Below, one piece after another: positions 22,541 to 35,309 of a stretch of DNA of 64,000 nt. Below the pieces are notes generated by a model. The model was not told the origin of the DNA. It did no database searches and was given only the letters and a program-made list of their open reading frames with translations. The position numbers and the translations under genes were made by a program. Positions within the stretch are counted from its first letter, which is position 1, and each line of letters starts with the position of its first letter. The DNA is from Armigeres subalbatus (taxonomy: Eukaryota; Arthropoda; Insecta; Diptera; Culicidae): the NCBI RefSeq assembly GCF_024139115.2, contig NC_085141.1:377858995-377922994 (forward strand). The letters are read 5' to 3'.

Positions 22541-24392
22541 TATGGGAATGTGCCATCACTACCCACCGTACCAGCGCGCCGCAATGTTGTTTTTGTATCG
22601 AGTTCTATTTACCCACAGTAGATAATATCGATGCCATGTGAAACCGGAACGTTGCACGTTTCGGTTCCTATTGGTCGCCGTGTGCTGGTGGCTACCTCAC
22701 TTAAACCTAATGCGCGCCACCCGCCCGCGGCTGTGTGTTAGAAAACTCGACTACGCGAATGATGTCACCGATAGCAACTTGCGCGCGGACCAGTAACCGG
22801 TCGGCGCAGCACCTGTTCCAACAGTAAAGCACAAACAGAGCGCTGCTGGCGGGCTATTATCCAGAGATGATCAATTTGTTCCTTAGATAATACCCGGGTA
22901 ACAATAACCGAAAATGCCAAACTACGAATTATGCGCAACCTTGAGCCTTCGGAGAAAGGTTTCTTTTTCGGCAAAATTAATCGTCACCGCCATTCTGAGG
23001 TGGCATTCACAAAGCGTTTGGCATTTCGCGCAGCAATCTAGCAGGTCTGATTGGCACCGGCCATATTTGGTCCGGATTCGATCGACCTGATCGACCGGGA
23101 CGACGACCGTCGACGTGTCGATCGACAGCCGCAGATCGGTGAAGTTATGAGCGGACTGCTGCGTGCGGCGACGCTCGGTGAAAAATTCGTCTCACTGGCT
23201 GTGCTGCGCCGCGCGACTATCGAGTTTCTGAGAGTGGGACGACGGCGATGCGGCGGTGTGATGGCGGAAAGTACGTACCTTCGCCCGCGGAGAAACAGGT
23301 TTTCGAGTTGTTGATCGGTGTTGATGCATGCGCGTTATTATTATTTCTGCTGCTGTTGGTGGCTGCGACGCGACAGCCTTGCATGCTCCACGGCTGGGCT
23401 TGATTGGACTGAATGGATTGCGATCCGACGATGTTGTTGCGCTCTTGCTGGTTGAATTCGTGCTCTGGCTCTGGCTGCGGCACAGACTTCTTGTGGTGGC
23501 GGCGACGGCCAGGAGAATCCATAGGCAAACGCATTCGAAAGCTTGCAGATTGGTGCAGCTGTGACGAGGTTGATGTATGAAGGTGACAGATTGTTGCGAG
23601 GACGACGTTAACTGTTGAATCATGACGGATTTCGAGTGTCGTGCAGTGTTGGCATAATCATATTACTTCGGCTAGGGCTGGTGATTGGCATGAGAGTATA
23701 AAATTCTTTAAAAGCTTGTTAATGGGAATGCGATTACATGATCATCAGATATGTTAGTCATATTCCGTTTGATTCCACTACTTATTCTTTTCTTGATCAT
23801 AGATATGCGATGTTTCCTTCAATATCGATTCATAGAGCGTTGATTGATTTTTTGACTGAAAATTTGAAAAAATTGAATGACGACTTTTTTTTGAGTTTGC
23901 ACTGGTGAAAAAACGAACCCTTGTGAAGCAATAATTTCGTATTAGTCTCACCTTTAATGCTAGTTTTCTTAATGCACATCGTTTCGAAAATAGCTGCATA
24001 CAATGCGCTAAACACATTGCAATCAAATCGATTATGCAGCACGCGCAACCAATTCACCGTGCGACTGTAAGTTACCCTGAGAAACCTTACAACATGGAAT
24101 GCCTCCTGAGGTCCTTCTCGATCTCCGATCTCTGTCCCTCGCCGAGCCTTATGACTATGTTAACCACCGTCTGCAACTGACCCTTCGTCCATCCGTCGTC
24201 CATCTGTCCGACCAATCAGAATGTGAACCCCGGTCCTTCGCTTGATCAGCCAGTTTTTTCTTCATTCTGCTCGTTCGTAGCCACTCGATTATGCAATTTT
24301 TACAACCTGACACCGCGGTGTTACTGATTAGCCGATCGGACGGTGAACGGTGGCGGCAGATTGATCGCGCCACCGCCGCACCAGTCAACATC
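22541..24392. other. GC-richer, repeat-poor island (possible regulatory or exonic)
   Basis: This stretch lacks the dispersed repeats seen elsewhere and is GC-rich at 22560-22780 and 23050-23560. Open frames occur simultaneously on both strands (23051-23314 plus; 23192-23623 and 23217-23534 minus), including Q/S/N-rich frames, so none can be chosen. It could be promoter, enhancer or UTR sequence. Confidence 0.3.
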
Positions 24393-24520
24393 ATGGAAAA
24401 CCCCAATGATCGACGCTCATTCACGGAGGAATCCGATGACAGCTCATTTGGAACGCACCATCGCCATTCATCGCACACTATACCCATGCCGAAACGTTTC
24501 TTGAGACCCCTCAATCGAGG
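24393..24520 (+). CDS. Candidate first coding exon, function unknown
   Basis: ATG at 24393 has a good context (acatcATGG: A at -3, G at +4). The frame runs 42 codons plus two bases and meets cgagg|gtaatt, a plausible donor, at 24520/24521. The peptide is hydrophilic, with an acidic/serine stretch (EESDDSS) followed by a histidine-rich one (THHRHSSH), and has no domain I recognise. The same frame is open upstream to 24291, but the internal ATG has the better context. It lies in a repeat-poor GC-rich island. A chance ORF remains quite possible. Confidence 0.25.
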
Positions 24521-25052
24521 GTAATTTATTCCACGATGTCTCCGCGTTGGTCATTGCTTGATTGGAGTCCTCATCGCATTGCAAGTTTATCTTTGCATTT
24601 TTTTTGCCTTTTGCATTCTGTTTTGGTTTTGACACGAAGGTCATCCTCTCGGTCGCTGCGCTGTTAGCTCGCAGCTAGGGATGACATTTTCAGATGACGC
24701 GACCGACCTCTAGGTTGATTTTTAATCATCGGATTTTGATTCTCATGTCCAAGATGCGCACATACAGCCTGCATGATACAGGTGTGCCAGTCTGCAATTC
24801 CTTGGTTTAGGCCGTGTTGATCGAGTTTTATATCGAGTTTGCTTACGTATCACTAGAAAAATGATTATTTCAACCTTTTGTTCATCCTTTTCAACCACTG
24901 ATAAATCGAATGACATTGAACCTGGAAATGAGAACCTTGTCTGTGTCAAGCACAACATTTGAAGACGCAAACGAGATCGAGATCATGTGCATACAATGAG
25001 ATCAGTCCATCCGAGTCGAAAGCAAAACATCGCAACGCAGATGAACCAATGA
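24521..25052. other. No gene supported
   Basis: Moderately GC-rich, no convincing exon. The minus frame at 24743-24970 is unsupported. Confidence 0.3.
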
Positions 25053-25381
25053 ATGGAGATAGGTGACAACGCCTACTCGGATCGATCGGATGGTTGGTTG
25101 AATTTATTATTGCACATAGATGGATCAATCGGTGGATGCGGCGGCAGTCAGTGTCAGGTCCCACTTGATCGTTCAGTAGTTTTCAAGGTTCGCCGCATCG
25201 CATCGTACTGCTTTGTATGGCGAAGAAATGGGCTCCAACTGGTGTTGCTCGGTTTAATACGAAAACTCCCACGAAATGCTACCGTGATTTGCATAAGTAA
25301 GCACCGGATGACGCTGATGTTGTTTCAAGGAGTCATGTTCGTGTTTGCAATCGACGACGACGACTACGACGACAACCACGG
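25053..25381 (+). CDS. Doubtful exon ending at a strong donor
   Basis: The plus frame 25053-25385 ends with an aspartate run (IDDDDYDDNH) immediately before accacgg|gtaagc, a near-consensus splice donor at 25381/25382. Upstream TCAGT words (about 25148 and 25175) could be initiators. No domain is recognised. Either a short coding exon beginning at an internal ATG or a UTR exon would fit. Confidence 0.2.
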
Positions 25382-25389
25382 GTAAGCTT

Positions 25390-25865
25390 CAAGTGCCAAC
25401 GCTCTCAGAAGTGGTATGTGGGTTTTGTCGTTTCGATGCGGAATGGTTTGTGTGGTGATTTATTTAGTGAGTAATGGTTGGCTATAAATCAAACCAAATT
25501 CTATATCTTAAAATGTCAAATAAATTTCATTGACAAGAAGCAATGATTGTCAGCATAGCATTTATTGATTGTTTTTTTTTTCAAGTTAACATCTCAAGCA
25601 TATTTTGTCCATGTCATCGATACCCATTTTTGAAGGACGATTTTCGGTTTTCTAGTTTAATCGACAAAACCCTTAGAATCAGTATGTCTCTTCAATCAAG
25701 ATGCATTATGCATCTAAAATTTTTCCATCTGTATATTTCCTCACGAGTGACGATCGCTTACGCAAGAAAGGCGGCTATCATACCTTAGATCAAGCTCTAT
25801 TTGATTACTTCACATTCGGAAGGCGTGTCCTGATATTTTTTGTGTCGTTCGATAGAAAATGCCTT
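25390..25865. other. No feature seen
   Basis: AT-rich; the frame at 25543-25788 has no support. Confidence 0.35.
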
Positions 25866-25869
25866 GATT

Positions 25870-25985
25870 AAAAATGTGATCTTGCCAAAAACGTTTGGCC
25901 GAACAAATCATTTCGTGGGCGACAACGCTGATGGCCAAAATGGTCGTTTGGCAGAAGAACAATGGACCATTCTACCGAAAATGGA
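25870..25985. repeat. Decayed 17-bp GGCCAAA-type array
   Basis: Motifs cgtttggccgaacaaatcat, atggccaaaatggtcgtttgg and accgaaaatgg match degenerate units of the family at 53210-53820 in both orientations. Confidence 0.45.
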
Positions 25986-27580
25986 ATTTACTGTACGGGT
26001 GCTTACCTGATACTTGATGGGCTACAGCTCTTCGATGAACCTACGCCGAATGGAGTATCCTTCTCCACTGGACCCGATCCTGGGAAATCGCTTCCAGTCG
26101 CTTTGAACATTGAGCGCCGTCAGGTCCTCTTCAACTGCAAAAAGCCATCGTGTACGCGGCCTTTCACGAAGCCTGCGGCCTCTTCCGTGTTCTCTACTAA
26201 ATATTATCTTCGCTTGACGTTCTTCCGGCATACGAACAACCTGACCAGCTCACCGTAGTCTGCCGTGTTGTAAAAGCTTAAAAATATCCAGCCCTTTATA
26301 CACCTGGTACAACTCGTGATTCATGCGACGCCGCCAGATACCATTCTCCTGTTTACCGCCGAGTATTGTCCGCAGCACCTTACGCTCACACACTCCGAAA
26401 GCTCTCCGATCAGCCTGGTTTAACGTCCATATTTCATTTCATGGCCGTTTAAAGCCACGGAAGAATCAGAGTAGTAAACAGCGCGAGTTATGTTTTCGTT
26501 TGCAGACTACGGGACTTAAGCTGGTTACGAAGTCCGTAATAAGCCCTTTTTGCAGGTGCAATACGCCTTTTCAACTCTCGGGTAACATCATTATCGCACG
26601 TGACTAATGTTCCAAGTTACACAAATTCTTCTACCACTTCAAATTTTTCACCATCCAGCACAACTTCACCACCAACACCACTAATGAACCCATGTTGATT
26701 GCCAGCGACCATGTACTTCGTTTTGCTGGTATTGATCATGAGTCCAATCCTCGCTGTATCCCTCTTAAAAGCACAAAAGCCTCTTCCACGGCACTGCGAT
26801 CAATCCCGATAATATCGATATCGTCCGCAAATCCCAGGAGCATATGCGATCTTGTGATAATGGTACCGGTCTTTGCAAACCAGCTCTTCCAATCGCTCCC
26901 TCGAACGCTATATTGAACAGAAGATTCGAGAGTGCATCACCCTGCTTTAATCCATCTAAGATAACAAATGACGTCGATATTTCATCCGAACCCTTACACT
27001 TGATTTCGATCCGTCCAACGTTATACGAATCAGTCGTATCAGTTTCGCCGAAATTCCATGCTCAAGCTTAATTTGCCATAATTCATTCCGTTTCACTGAA
27101 TCATGCGCCGCCTTGAAATCAATAAACAGATGATGTGACTGCAACTTGTACTTCCGGAATTAATCAAGGATTTGTCTCAGGGTAAACATTTGATCCGTCG
27201 TTGATCGGCCCTCACGAAAACCTGCTTGGTATTCGCCGACGAAGGACTCTTCAAGTGGTCTCAATCTGTTGAACAGAATACGAGACATAATTTTGCACGC
27301 CGAATTAAGGAAGGTTATTCCTCGGTAATTAACGCACTCCAGTCTGTGACCTTTCTTAAAGAGGGGGCAAATGAGCTAATATGACAGCTAACAGGAAATT
27401 CCTCGTCTTCCAAAATTTTCAACATAATATGGTGCAGAACTTCATAGAGCTGCTCACTGCCATGTTTGAGAAGTTAAACCGGGAGTGGTCCTTCCCCGCA
27501 GCCTTATTGTTTTTCAGCTCTCCTCATGGAATCCAAGTTTCAAAGTGCTCACGTTTTCGGGAGCACACCACTCGATACGG
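25985..27580 (-). pseudogene. RTE-like non-LTR retrotransposon fragment A (RT domain)
   Basis: Read on the minus strand from 27580 down: NNKAAGKDH (about 27515-27490), then KKGHRLECVNYRGITFLN (27357-27304), then HHLFIDFKAAHDSVKRNELW (27140-27080), then GFADDIDIIG with the catalytic DD (about 26840-26810), then the C-terminal GRGRRLRERPRTRW (about 26190-26150). This is the order of an RTE-like reverse transcriptase and its C-terminal domain. Frames change several times and stops interrupt, so it is dead. The endonuclease is absent; the upstream side is replaced by ttcc-type repeat at 27600. Clade assignment is from memory of related insect elements. Confidence 0.72.
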
Positions 27581-27589
27581 AGGCGGCGC

Positions 27590-28090
27590 ACAATTTATTA
27601 AAAAAAAATCCAAAGAAATTCGTAAAAAAAATTCTCTTCCAATTTTTTCGTATGAATATCCGAAACAGAAGCGACATTAGCAAATTTGTGCACTTTTGCA
27701 TCAACTGTATTTCCGAATTTCTGAAGGAACTTTTGAAGGAGTATCCAGAAAAAAAATATAAAAACTTTTCCTAGCAGGTTATTACACTTAAAAATGTGTA
27801 AAGAAACTCGTAAACGAATTTACAAAGGAATCTCAAATGATTTCTTGTTGGAATTTTTGAAAGAAATTTTGAAAGAGTTACCGAAGAAATCCCTAAGACA
27901 ACTCCTTACAATGTTTTCTAAAGTTTCTCTAAAGAAATTACCGAATTCAAATCCAAAGGAATTTCTGAGGAAATTTCCGAAAGAATGCTTGAAGAAATTT
28001 CTGAACAAATCTTCAAAGTATTTTACGAAGGCATTTTTTTCCCAAACATTTTTCGAAGGTGCTCCTACCCAAGCAGGTTCAATTAAACAA
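27590..28090. repeat. GAAATTTCC-type degenerate repeat between retroelement fragments
   Basis: Repeats of ccgaagaaat, aaatttctgaggaaatt and similar, about every 12-27 bp. The plus frames at 27526-27774 and 27794-28120 are lysine/phenylalanine-rich by-products. Confidence 0.5.
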
Positions 28091-28189
28091 ATTTGCTTAC
28101 TACGACTTGATTGTAACTGAATCTGGTCATAGAGAAGTTGCAGCGATCTATTTAAAGCATGTGTGCTGCTCGGATAAAGGAATTTCTGA

Positions 28190-30890
28190 GGAAATTTCCA
28201 AAGAAAATCGTTAATGGATGACCAAAAAACCTGTGCCCATCGTACCCTTCCGGCTTTAGCTACCTTCTGGATACTCGGTTCGCCGTAGAGCTGGGCGAGC
28301 TCATGGTTCATTCTTCGCCGCCACACACCGTCTTCTTACACATCGCCTAAGATGGTCCTAAGCACCCGTCTCTCGCATACTCCGAGTGCTTGCAAGTCCT
28401 CCTCAAGCATTGTCCATGTTTCATGTCCGTAGAGGACAACCGGTATTATTAACGTCTTGTACATGACACATTAGGTGTGGTGATGTATTTTCTTGACCGC
28501 AGTTTCTTCTGCAGCCCGTAGTAGGCCCGACTTCCACAGATGATGCGCCTTCGTATTTCATGACTGACATTGTTATCAGCCGTTAGCAAGGATCTGAGGT
28601 AGACGAATTCCTCGACCACCTTGAAGGTATCCCCGTCTATCGTAACACTGCTTCCCAGGCGGGCCCTGTCGCGCTCGGTTCCGCCCACAAGCATTTACTT
28701 TGTCTTTGACGCATTCACCACCAGTCCAACTTTTGTTGATTCACGTTTCAGGCGGGTGTACAGTTCTGCCACCTTTGCAAATGGTCGGCCGGCATTGTCC
28801 ATGTCATCCGCGAAACAAATAAATTGACTGGATCTGTTGGAAATCGTACCCCGGCTGTTACACCCGGCTCTCCGCATAACACCTTCTAGCGCAATGTTGA
28901 ACAACAGGCACGAAAGCCCATCACCTTGTCTTAGTCTCCGGCGCGGTTCGAACGAACTGGACTGTTCGCCCGAAATCTTCACACAGTTTTGTACACCATC
29001 CACCGTTGCTTTGATCAGTCTGGTAAGCTTCCCAGGGAAGCTGTTCTCGTCCATAATTTTCCATAGCTCTACGGGGTCTATACTGTCGTATGCCGCCTTG
29101 AAATCAACGAACAGACGGTGCATTGGCACCTGATATTCACGGCATTTTTGAAGGATTTACCGTACAGTAAAGATCTGGTCCGTTGTCGAGAGGCCGTCAA
29201 CGAAGCCGGCTTGATAACTTCCAACGAATTCATTCACTAATGGTGGAAGACGACGGAAGATGATCTGGAATATCACTTTGTAGGCGGCATAAGGGTTGGG
29301 GATCGCTCGAAAGTTCTCACACTCCAGCTTGTCACCTTTTTTGTAAATGGGGCATATAACCCCTACCTTCTACTCCTCCGATAGTTGTTCGGTTTCCCAG
29401 ATTCTGACTATTAGTTTGTGCAGGCAAGTGACCAGATTTTCCGGGCCCATCTTGATGAGATCAGCTCCGATACCATCCTTACCAGCTGGTCTTTAGCTGT
29501 TGGATGGCATCCTTAACTTCCCTCAAGGTGGGGGCTGCCTGGTTGGCTTCCAGCGTCCGCTGAACTGACGTCATCATCTCCTCCGCTGCCTTGACTTTCA
29601 TTGCCTGTACTCTCAGTTCCATTCAAATGTTCTTTGTAGTGCTGCTTCCACCTTTCGATCACTACACGTTCGTCCGTCAAGATGCTCCCATCCTTGTACA
29701 GGGACATTTCGGCTCGCGGCACGAAGCCTTTGCAGGATGCGTTGAGTTTCTGATAGAACTTGCGTGTTTCTTGAGAACGGCACAGCTGTTCCATCTCTTC
29801 GCACTCCGCTTCTTCCAGGCGGCGTTTCTTCTCCTGAAAAAGGCGGGTCTGCTATCTCCGCTTCCGTGTATAACGTTCCACGATCTGCCGGGTACCTTAC
29901 TGCAGCGTGACCACCCGCGCTGCACCCTTCTCCTCAAGAATCTGTCTGCACTCTTCGTCGTTGCTTTCCGCTGCGTCGTGATTCGTGAATGGCTGCTTTG
30001 ACTGTATTTCAGCAGTCCTCAAGAGGGGCCCCATCGAGCTCACCCTCTTCCGGCAACGCTGCCTCGAGATCCTGCGCGTATGCAGTGGCGACATCAGGTT
30101 GCTTCAGTCGCTCTAAGTCGTGCCGCGGCGGTCGTTGCAGGACGTGGTCGATTTGGGATTCTGTCTGCAGTGATGATCTCCAGGTGTAGCGATACGGGAG
30201 GCTGTGTTGGAAGTAGGTGCTGCGAATGGCCATATTCTTGGAGGCGGCGAAATCAATTAGTCGTAGGCCGTTTTCGTTCGTCAGCCGGTGAGCGCTGAAC
30301 TTTCCAATAGTCGGTCTAAACTCCTCCTCTTGGCCAACCTGAGCGTTCAAATCTCCTATGATGATTTTGACGTCGTGGCTTGGGCATCTGTCGTACTCAC
30401 GTTCCAGCTACGCATAGAATGCGTCCTTATCATCATCAGTGCTTCCGAAGTGTGGGCTGTGGACGTTGATTATGCTGAAGTTGAAGAACCGGCCTTTGAT
30501 CTTCAACCTGCGCATTCGCTCATTGATCGGCCACCACCCGAACACGCGCCTTTGCATATCGCCCATCACTATGAAAGCTGTTTCCAGCTCGTGTGTGTTG
30601 TCGCAGCTCTGGTAAATAGTATGATTACCTCTAAACGTTCGCACCATTGATCCCTTCCTACAAACCTCCTTCAGCGCTACGATGCCGAATCCACGGTACT
30701 TGAGCACATCGGCGAGTATGCGTGTGCTCCCGATGAAGTTGAGCGATTTGCAGTTCCACGAACCGAGTTTCCAATCGTTAGTCCCTATTCGTCACAGTAG
30801 TTTTCGCTGATGGTTCCGGTCCGTACTCTCTTGTTGATTGTTTGTTGCGTATGTTTTTTAAAAGGCTGGCTTGCAGGGCCTGACACCAAC
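28190..30890 (-). pseudogene. RTE-like non-LTR retrotransposon fragment B (endonuclease to RT, near complete)
   Basis: On the minus strand from 30890 down: SWNCKSLNF-type endonuclease start (about 30770), IIGDLNAQVGQ (about 30365-30335, the D-N pair of AP-like endonucleases), QIDHVL (about 30160), a linker with charged residues (30000-29500), VDFKAAYDSIDPVELW (29110-29060), RRLRQGDGLS and ICFADDMD (about 28820) with catalytic DD, and WRRRMNHELAQLY near the C-terminus (28325-28285). Multiple frame changes (for example near 30400, 29950, 29500 and 28695) and stops show it is inactive. No poly(A) or TSD is defined. Confidence 0.78.
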
Positions 30891-30893
30891 CCC

Positions 30894-31793
30894 CTAAATT
30901 TCCGGAGAACCATTCCTCCTTATTCTTCTCATAATACTTCCTTGCGTTATTAGCGCGGTGCAGTTGTTCGGTGCAGTCTCTTTATGGTGTTGATCTTCCT
31001 GCTGGCACTTTTTCCTCAGGAAAATCGAATTTTGTCTTTGTCGTTTGTATCCTGCCGCGTGCGCGCTCTCATGCGGTGTTGCAGCTATCTCGCCCATGCT
31101 GCATTCTTCTTCTCCTCTAACTGCTCACATTCACTGTAATACCAATAGTTTCTCTGATCCGGGACACCGTGCTTAGGGCAGCTGTGGTGGTATTTCGAAC
31201 GGCGCATCGAATATCTCAAACCATCTTCAAGAGAAGCTGCTTTTCCGTTGGGAGTTCCACTTCCAGCTGCTGCGCGTAGTCTTGGGCTAGTCTACCGTCT
31301 TGTGGCCTCCCAATGTTCAATTGCGGCGAACGACTTCGACGCGTGTTGTACACCGCCAAGAGTGGGCAGGCATACTGCAACGAGGTAGTAGTCGGATTCA
31401 ATATTCGCACTGCGGTAAGTGCGGACGTTCGTGATTTCGAAGAACAATTTACCGTCGATTAGAACGTGGTCGATTTGGTTTTCCGTTTCTTGGTTAGGTG
31501 ATCTTCATGTGGCCTTGTGGGTATTATTGCGAGGGAAGAAAGTGCTACATATTACGGACTTCCGGGGGCTGAAAGTGTATGCATCCTTGGTCGTTGTCAT
31601 TCAGTACGGTATGCAGACTATCCGGTCTGATCACTAGTCTGTACTTTTTCTCCTTTCCTACCAGATCAATCATGTTGCCGATTTTGACGTCGTGAAGTTG
31701 ACATCCATCGCATGTCTGCTCAGGTTGTAACCTGCGAAACCTAGCGACTTGTAGTTCTATGCTACGTTTCGGATATGCAGTCTTGGTAATCAA
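30894..31793 (-). pseudogene. RTE-like non-LTR retrotransposon fragment C (endonuclease region)
   Basis: From 31760 down the minus strand gives NYKSLGFAGYNLSRH, like the endonuclease start of fragment B. After a gap and frame change come NQIDHVLIDGKLFFEITNVRTYRSANIESDYYLV (31480-31370) and a linker with RLAQDYAQQLEVELP (about 31290-31245) and KYYEKNKEEWF (about 30935). The RT is missing. It lies directly upstream of fragment B in the same orientation, so two related copies sit in tandem. Confidence 0.65.
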
Positions 31794-31998
31794 ACGATAA
31801 TTTCGATTTTATCCCAACGGTTCGACCACTTTTCGTGTCTTCTTCAGGGGAAAGTCAGTGAAAAACAAAAAAAAAATGGGATTGTATCAAAGATACGACC
31901 GCAAATTGAACATAGAATTATGGCTAATTGCCGAAATAAAGGCAAATTACTGTCAAAGTGCAATTTAAACTTTGGTGGGCGGAATTGAATTTTTCAAT
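31794..31998. other. No feature seen
   Basis: Short unassigned gap between the RTE-like copy and the split repeat. Confidence 0.3.
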
Positions 31999-32061
31999 AG
32001 TCAGGGTGTCGACTACCTGGAAAAACCTGGAAAGTCAGGGAATTTCATTTTGGACTTGGAA
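31999..32061. repeat. Left half of a split ctggaaaaacctggaaa repeat
   Basis: Contains gtcagggtgtcgactacctg and gaaaaacctggaaagtcagg. The theme is resumed at 33841. This sequence type is dispersed in many animal genomes and may be an end of a DNA transposon. Confidence 0.55.
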
Positions 32062-33840
32062 TGCTATAGCCGGCACGGAGCGATCCGTCGTAAAAAGCAC
32101 GTGGCTTAAGCGCCACTCCATTAAGGAGACCACGGCCCAATTTAATTTGCCCGGATGAGACTCTCTCAAGGCGAGTCCATTTAAATTTTCCAGATAGGGA
32201 TTTATGGATCGGTCCAGCCAGCAACAACGAAACGTGCCAAATTGGGTCCACCCTATCTTCCATCCATACTTTACAGTCACATCACACACTCAAAGAATCG
32301 GTGAGAGCCCACCAGAACCTAATACACTCTAAGCTTGAGTGCCGCTCTCATCATCGGCGGACTCTCTTCTCTCACCAACATCCATCAATGAGTTGGAAGC
32401 AACATAACACACCACAATCAAACTCGCAAAGAGGACGGGACTCGAAACTAACAAACAATATCGCGTTGTGACGTTAAACACAATCAATTAACTAATTGGC
32501 TAGGGAGACACATTGAAACATTTTATTTGTAATTAACTAATGGAACATTTATTGTCTTAATACTAACAGGGGCACATGTTTGTTCGGGGTTTGTGTTTTG
32601 TTCGTTTTAGTGTTTGTGTTCGTTCATAACTTCTTACTCCCTAGCTTGTGTGCGGTTTTACCTCTTCTAGGTCCTACTCTATTCTCACTTGTGCTCGGAT
32701 TTGTAGGGCGCTCAGCTTCTACCAAGTCTGCGCTCCTACTACTTGGCGGTATTTTGGTGGTGGCGAAAACGGCTCACGCACGCATGTTTTCACGGGTCCG
32801 TGATGGCGGACCCAAGCGGTCGTCGGTGGATTGCGACTCCGACTTTCTCGAAAGATTGTTTCGGCTTCTATTAGCACATTAGATGGCTCTTCAGTCTAAG
32901 ACTGGCACAAAAAACGTTTCCTCCGCGGCGCCCTCCTCGGACGCCGCACTCCAATCAAAAAAAGGGTTTGATGACTCACCGGTTTGTTGTGGGCTTTACT
33001 TAACCTGACCCAGTCGATGACCTGACGGTGGGGTCGACGCTCCCGGCTTGTTGACGCCGGCGATGACGCTTCTTAATGAAGCCGACGCGGCGCGATGGCG
33101 ATTGCTTGCCGGCTGGTGGATCTCGTTCACGTGGAGGCCCCCTGGCGACGGATCGGTCCGCTTCTGGCAGGTGATGATCGCCAGGCAGGAATATTCCGTC
33201 CGTTAGGGGGGGGGTGGTTGCGTCGCGCTTGGGTGCCAATCTGGCGAAACAAAATACTTGAGCACAAGCACATCATATCACATTTAGAGCACATTTTACC
33301 TATCTAGATGGTGGCATTTGCCAACATACCGCACACAAATATTCACGCACACTTTTGAAATCTAACTATTGGAGAACGAACAATAAATTAATTAAATAAT
33401 TACATCTAACGCCACTATAGGAAACATACTTCAGACGATTGAAAAACAAATTAGCAAACGCGGACACTTCCAACTCATTGGCTGATCACGGACGAAATGA
33501 TTGAGTCCGTGAATCCTCAGATTAAGGAAGGTGGGCTCGGACACAACCGGAAATACGTCATTTCCTGTCTCCCTTCGTGTATGATCGTGACCTTATTGGT
33601 ACGATGGATAATCTGACACGAAAGTTGTGCTGCTTTCCCTCTCCCACCTTATCCAGAAAACAAATGGCCTCGACCTTAGAGAGCCTGGCTAATTGATAAA
33701 TGCCCGCTTGCCTATGTTAAGGGATCTGTTATCCTAAACTATTGGCGATTTATAGATTGCCTTTCTTACAACCTATCTTATGAGAACTATTTACAGGTAT
33801 TTATGTACAAAAAATATTAACAAAATTCCTGACTGCTACA
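32062..33840. mobile_element. 1.78-kb insertion of unclear class, possibly a solo LTR
   Basis: This block separates two pieces of one repeat. Read on the minus strand it starts TGTAGCAGTC and ends CTATAGCA, the TG...CA signature of LTRs, but no matching TSD is visible. Short inverted words caatgagttggaag (32387-32400) and its mirror (33468-33481) lie inside. Frames such as 32580-32882 (plus, hydrophobic) and 33000-33239 (minus, arginine/proline-rich) have no recognised domains. Alternatives are a non-autonomous DNA element or two adjoining insertions. Confidence 0.35.
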
Positions 33841-33905
33841 ATGTCAGGTAAAGTCAGGAAATTTTGATTGAGGTCAGGGAAAAAAATCACCAATATTGAA
33901 AATTT
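33841..33905. repeat. Right half of the split repeat
   Basis: tgtcaggtaaagtcaggaaa, ttttgattgaggtcaggg then aaaaaaatcacc continues the theme of 31999-32061. Confidence 0.5.
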
Positions 33906-35306
33906 AGTGATTTTTTATTAATTCGAGCAATATTCTAAACTAAGGACAATCAACGTACTGAAACGTCGGATCAGAATTAATATAGCGTTTTAGCTGTTCA
34001 TCAGACTTCATAGCCGATAAACAATACTTCAAGGCAGTGACAGTCACTGTTGAGACCTGATCCATATTGTCCCCTTTAATATTTTAGATTATTTAATTTG
34101 AGTAGTTTTGTATCGGAGTCGATATGCATTTTTTTTGCAGTTTCCTTATTAGTAGCATTTAATTCATGTTCCCATCAAACAAAGGAAGTTCTGAAAGTTT
34201 GTTCAAATATTTAATAATCAATCGCAAGAGTCATTCCTTATCGAATTATGTTGTTGTACTAATGATAAAGGAAAATTTCATTTATTGCTATCTATCTTGA
34301 TAAATTAAAATTGCTGACTTGTAACCAACTCTATCGAAAAACATTACCTTCTGAAGAAAATTTCTGAATATCTAGTGAAAGCAGTCGAAACTGAATCAAA
34401 TGCCTGAAATAGGCCATAGTTCAGAACCGTTCAACAAACAATCACCAAACATGTTCAACCTACAACCAACCACTAGACATTTGGAAGCTTTTTAAAGGAA
34501 AACGCCGAATATCATCTTTGTGGACCCGTGACGGCACTCAATAGCATCGGCATCATCTCCAAACAAGATTCTGTAGGTAATGTTTTAAAAACATTTCGTG
34601 AACTTCCATTTGATGATGTTCTTATAAAGTCATAGGTCGATCCTCACGTCCTTAGGTGGTCAAATTAATAGTCATACAGAGAGAATGATAGTGGATAAAA
34701 GCAACATATGGTCTACCTCATGTTCGTAGGTGGCGATGGTCTCAATTAAACGTTACTCGATACTCCATAATCATGCTCGGACCCACGAGGTGGATAATGT
34801 CAATGGAAATGTTTCAGTTTCACATTCGTTGCTTTTGATGTTTATAAAACAACTTAATCAGGAAATCAGTTCTTTGATGGATGTTCAGTAGATTTTTTCA
34901 AAAACACCGCTCCAAAAACTTGGTAGATTGTATGGTGTTTACTCAAATTTAAATTGAATGTCTTCGTGAAGGGATTCATATAAAAAATATACCAAGGAAT
35001 CTTAAAACATTTTTCCAAGAGTTCTTCAAGAAACTATTAGAAGTTCCTTATTAAGTTTAATTGCTTGTAGCAGTTGTCTGACTTTCTATAAATAAAACAA
35101 TACTGAAACTCCAAGACCATTTTTGAAAAACAACTAAAATCGATAAAATAAATGGAGTAGGTGTAGCTCCTCTTAGCATTTGGGACCATTACTTTACGAC
35201 CTACGATTCAGATCAAAATATTTAAAGCATTTCAATGGTAAGAATGTTTTGTTGGGCTTACTGTAAGTGCTACATTGATTTGTGTGAGCTTGTAGGTATT
35301 GGTCCG
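33906..35306. other. Mostly unassigned; one possible coding scrap
   Basis: On the minus strand at about 34072-33945 a short frame gives VTALKYCLSAMKSDEQLKRY followed by a stop, which looks protein-like and may be the end of a transposase, but I cannot assign a family. The rest is AT-rich with no gene. Confidence 0.25.
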
Positions 35307-35309
35307 TAA

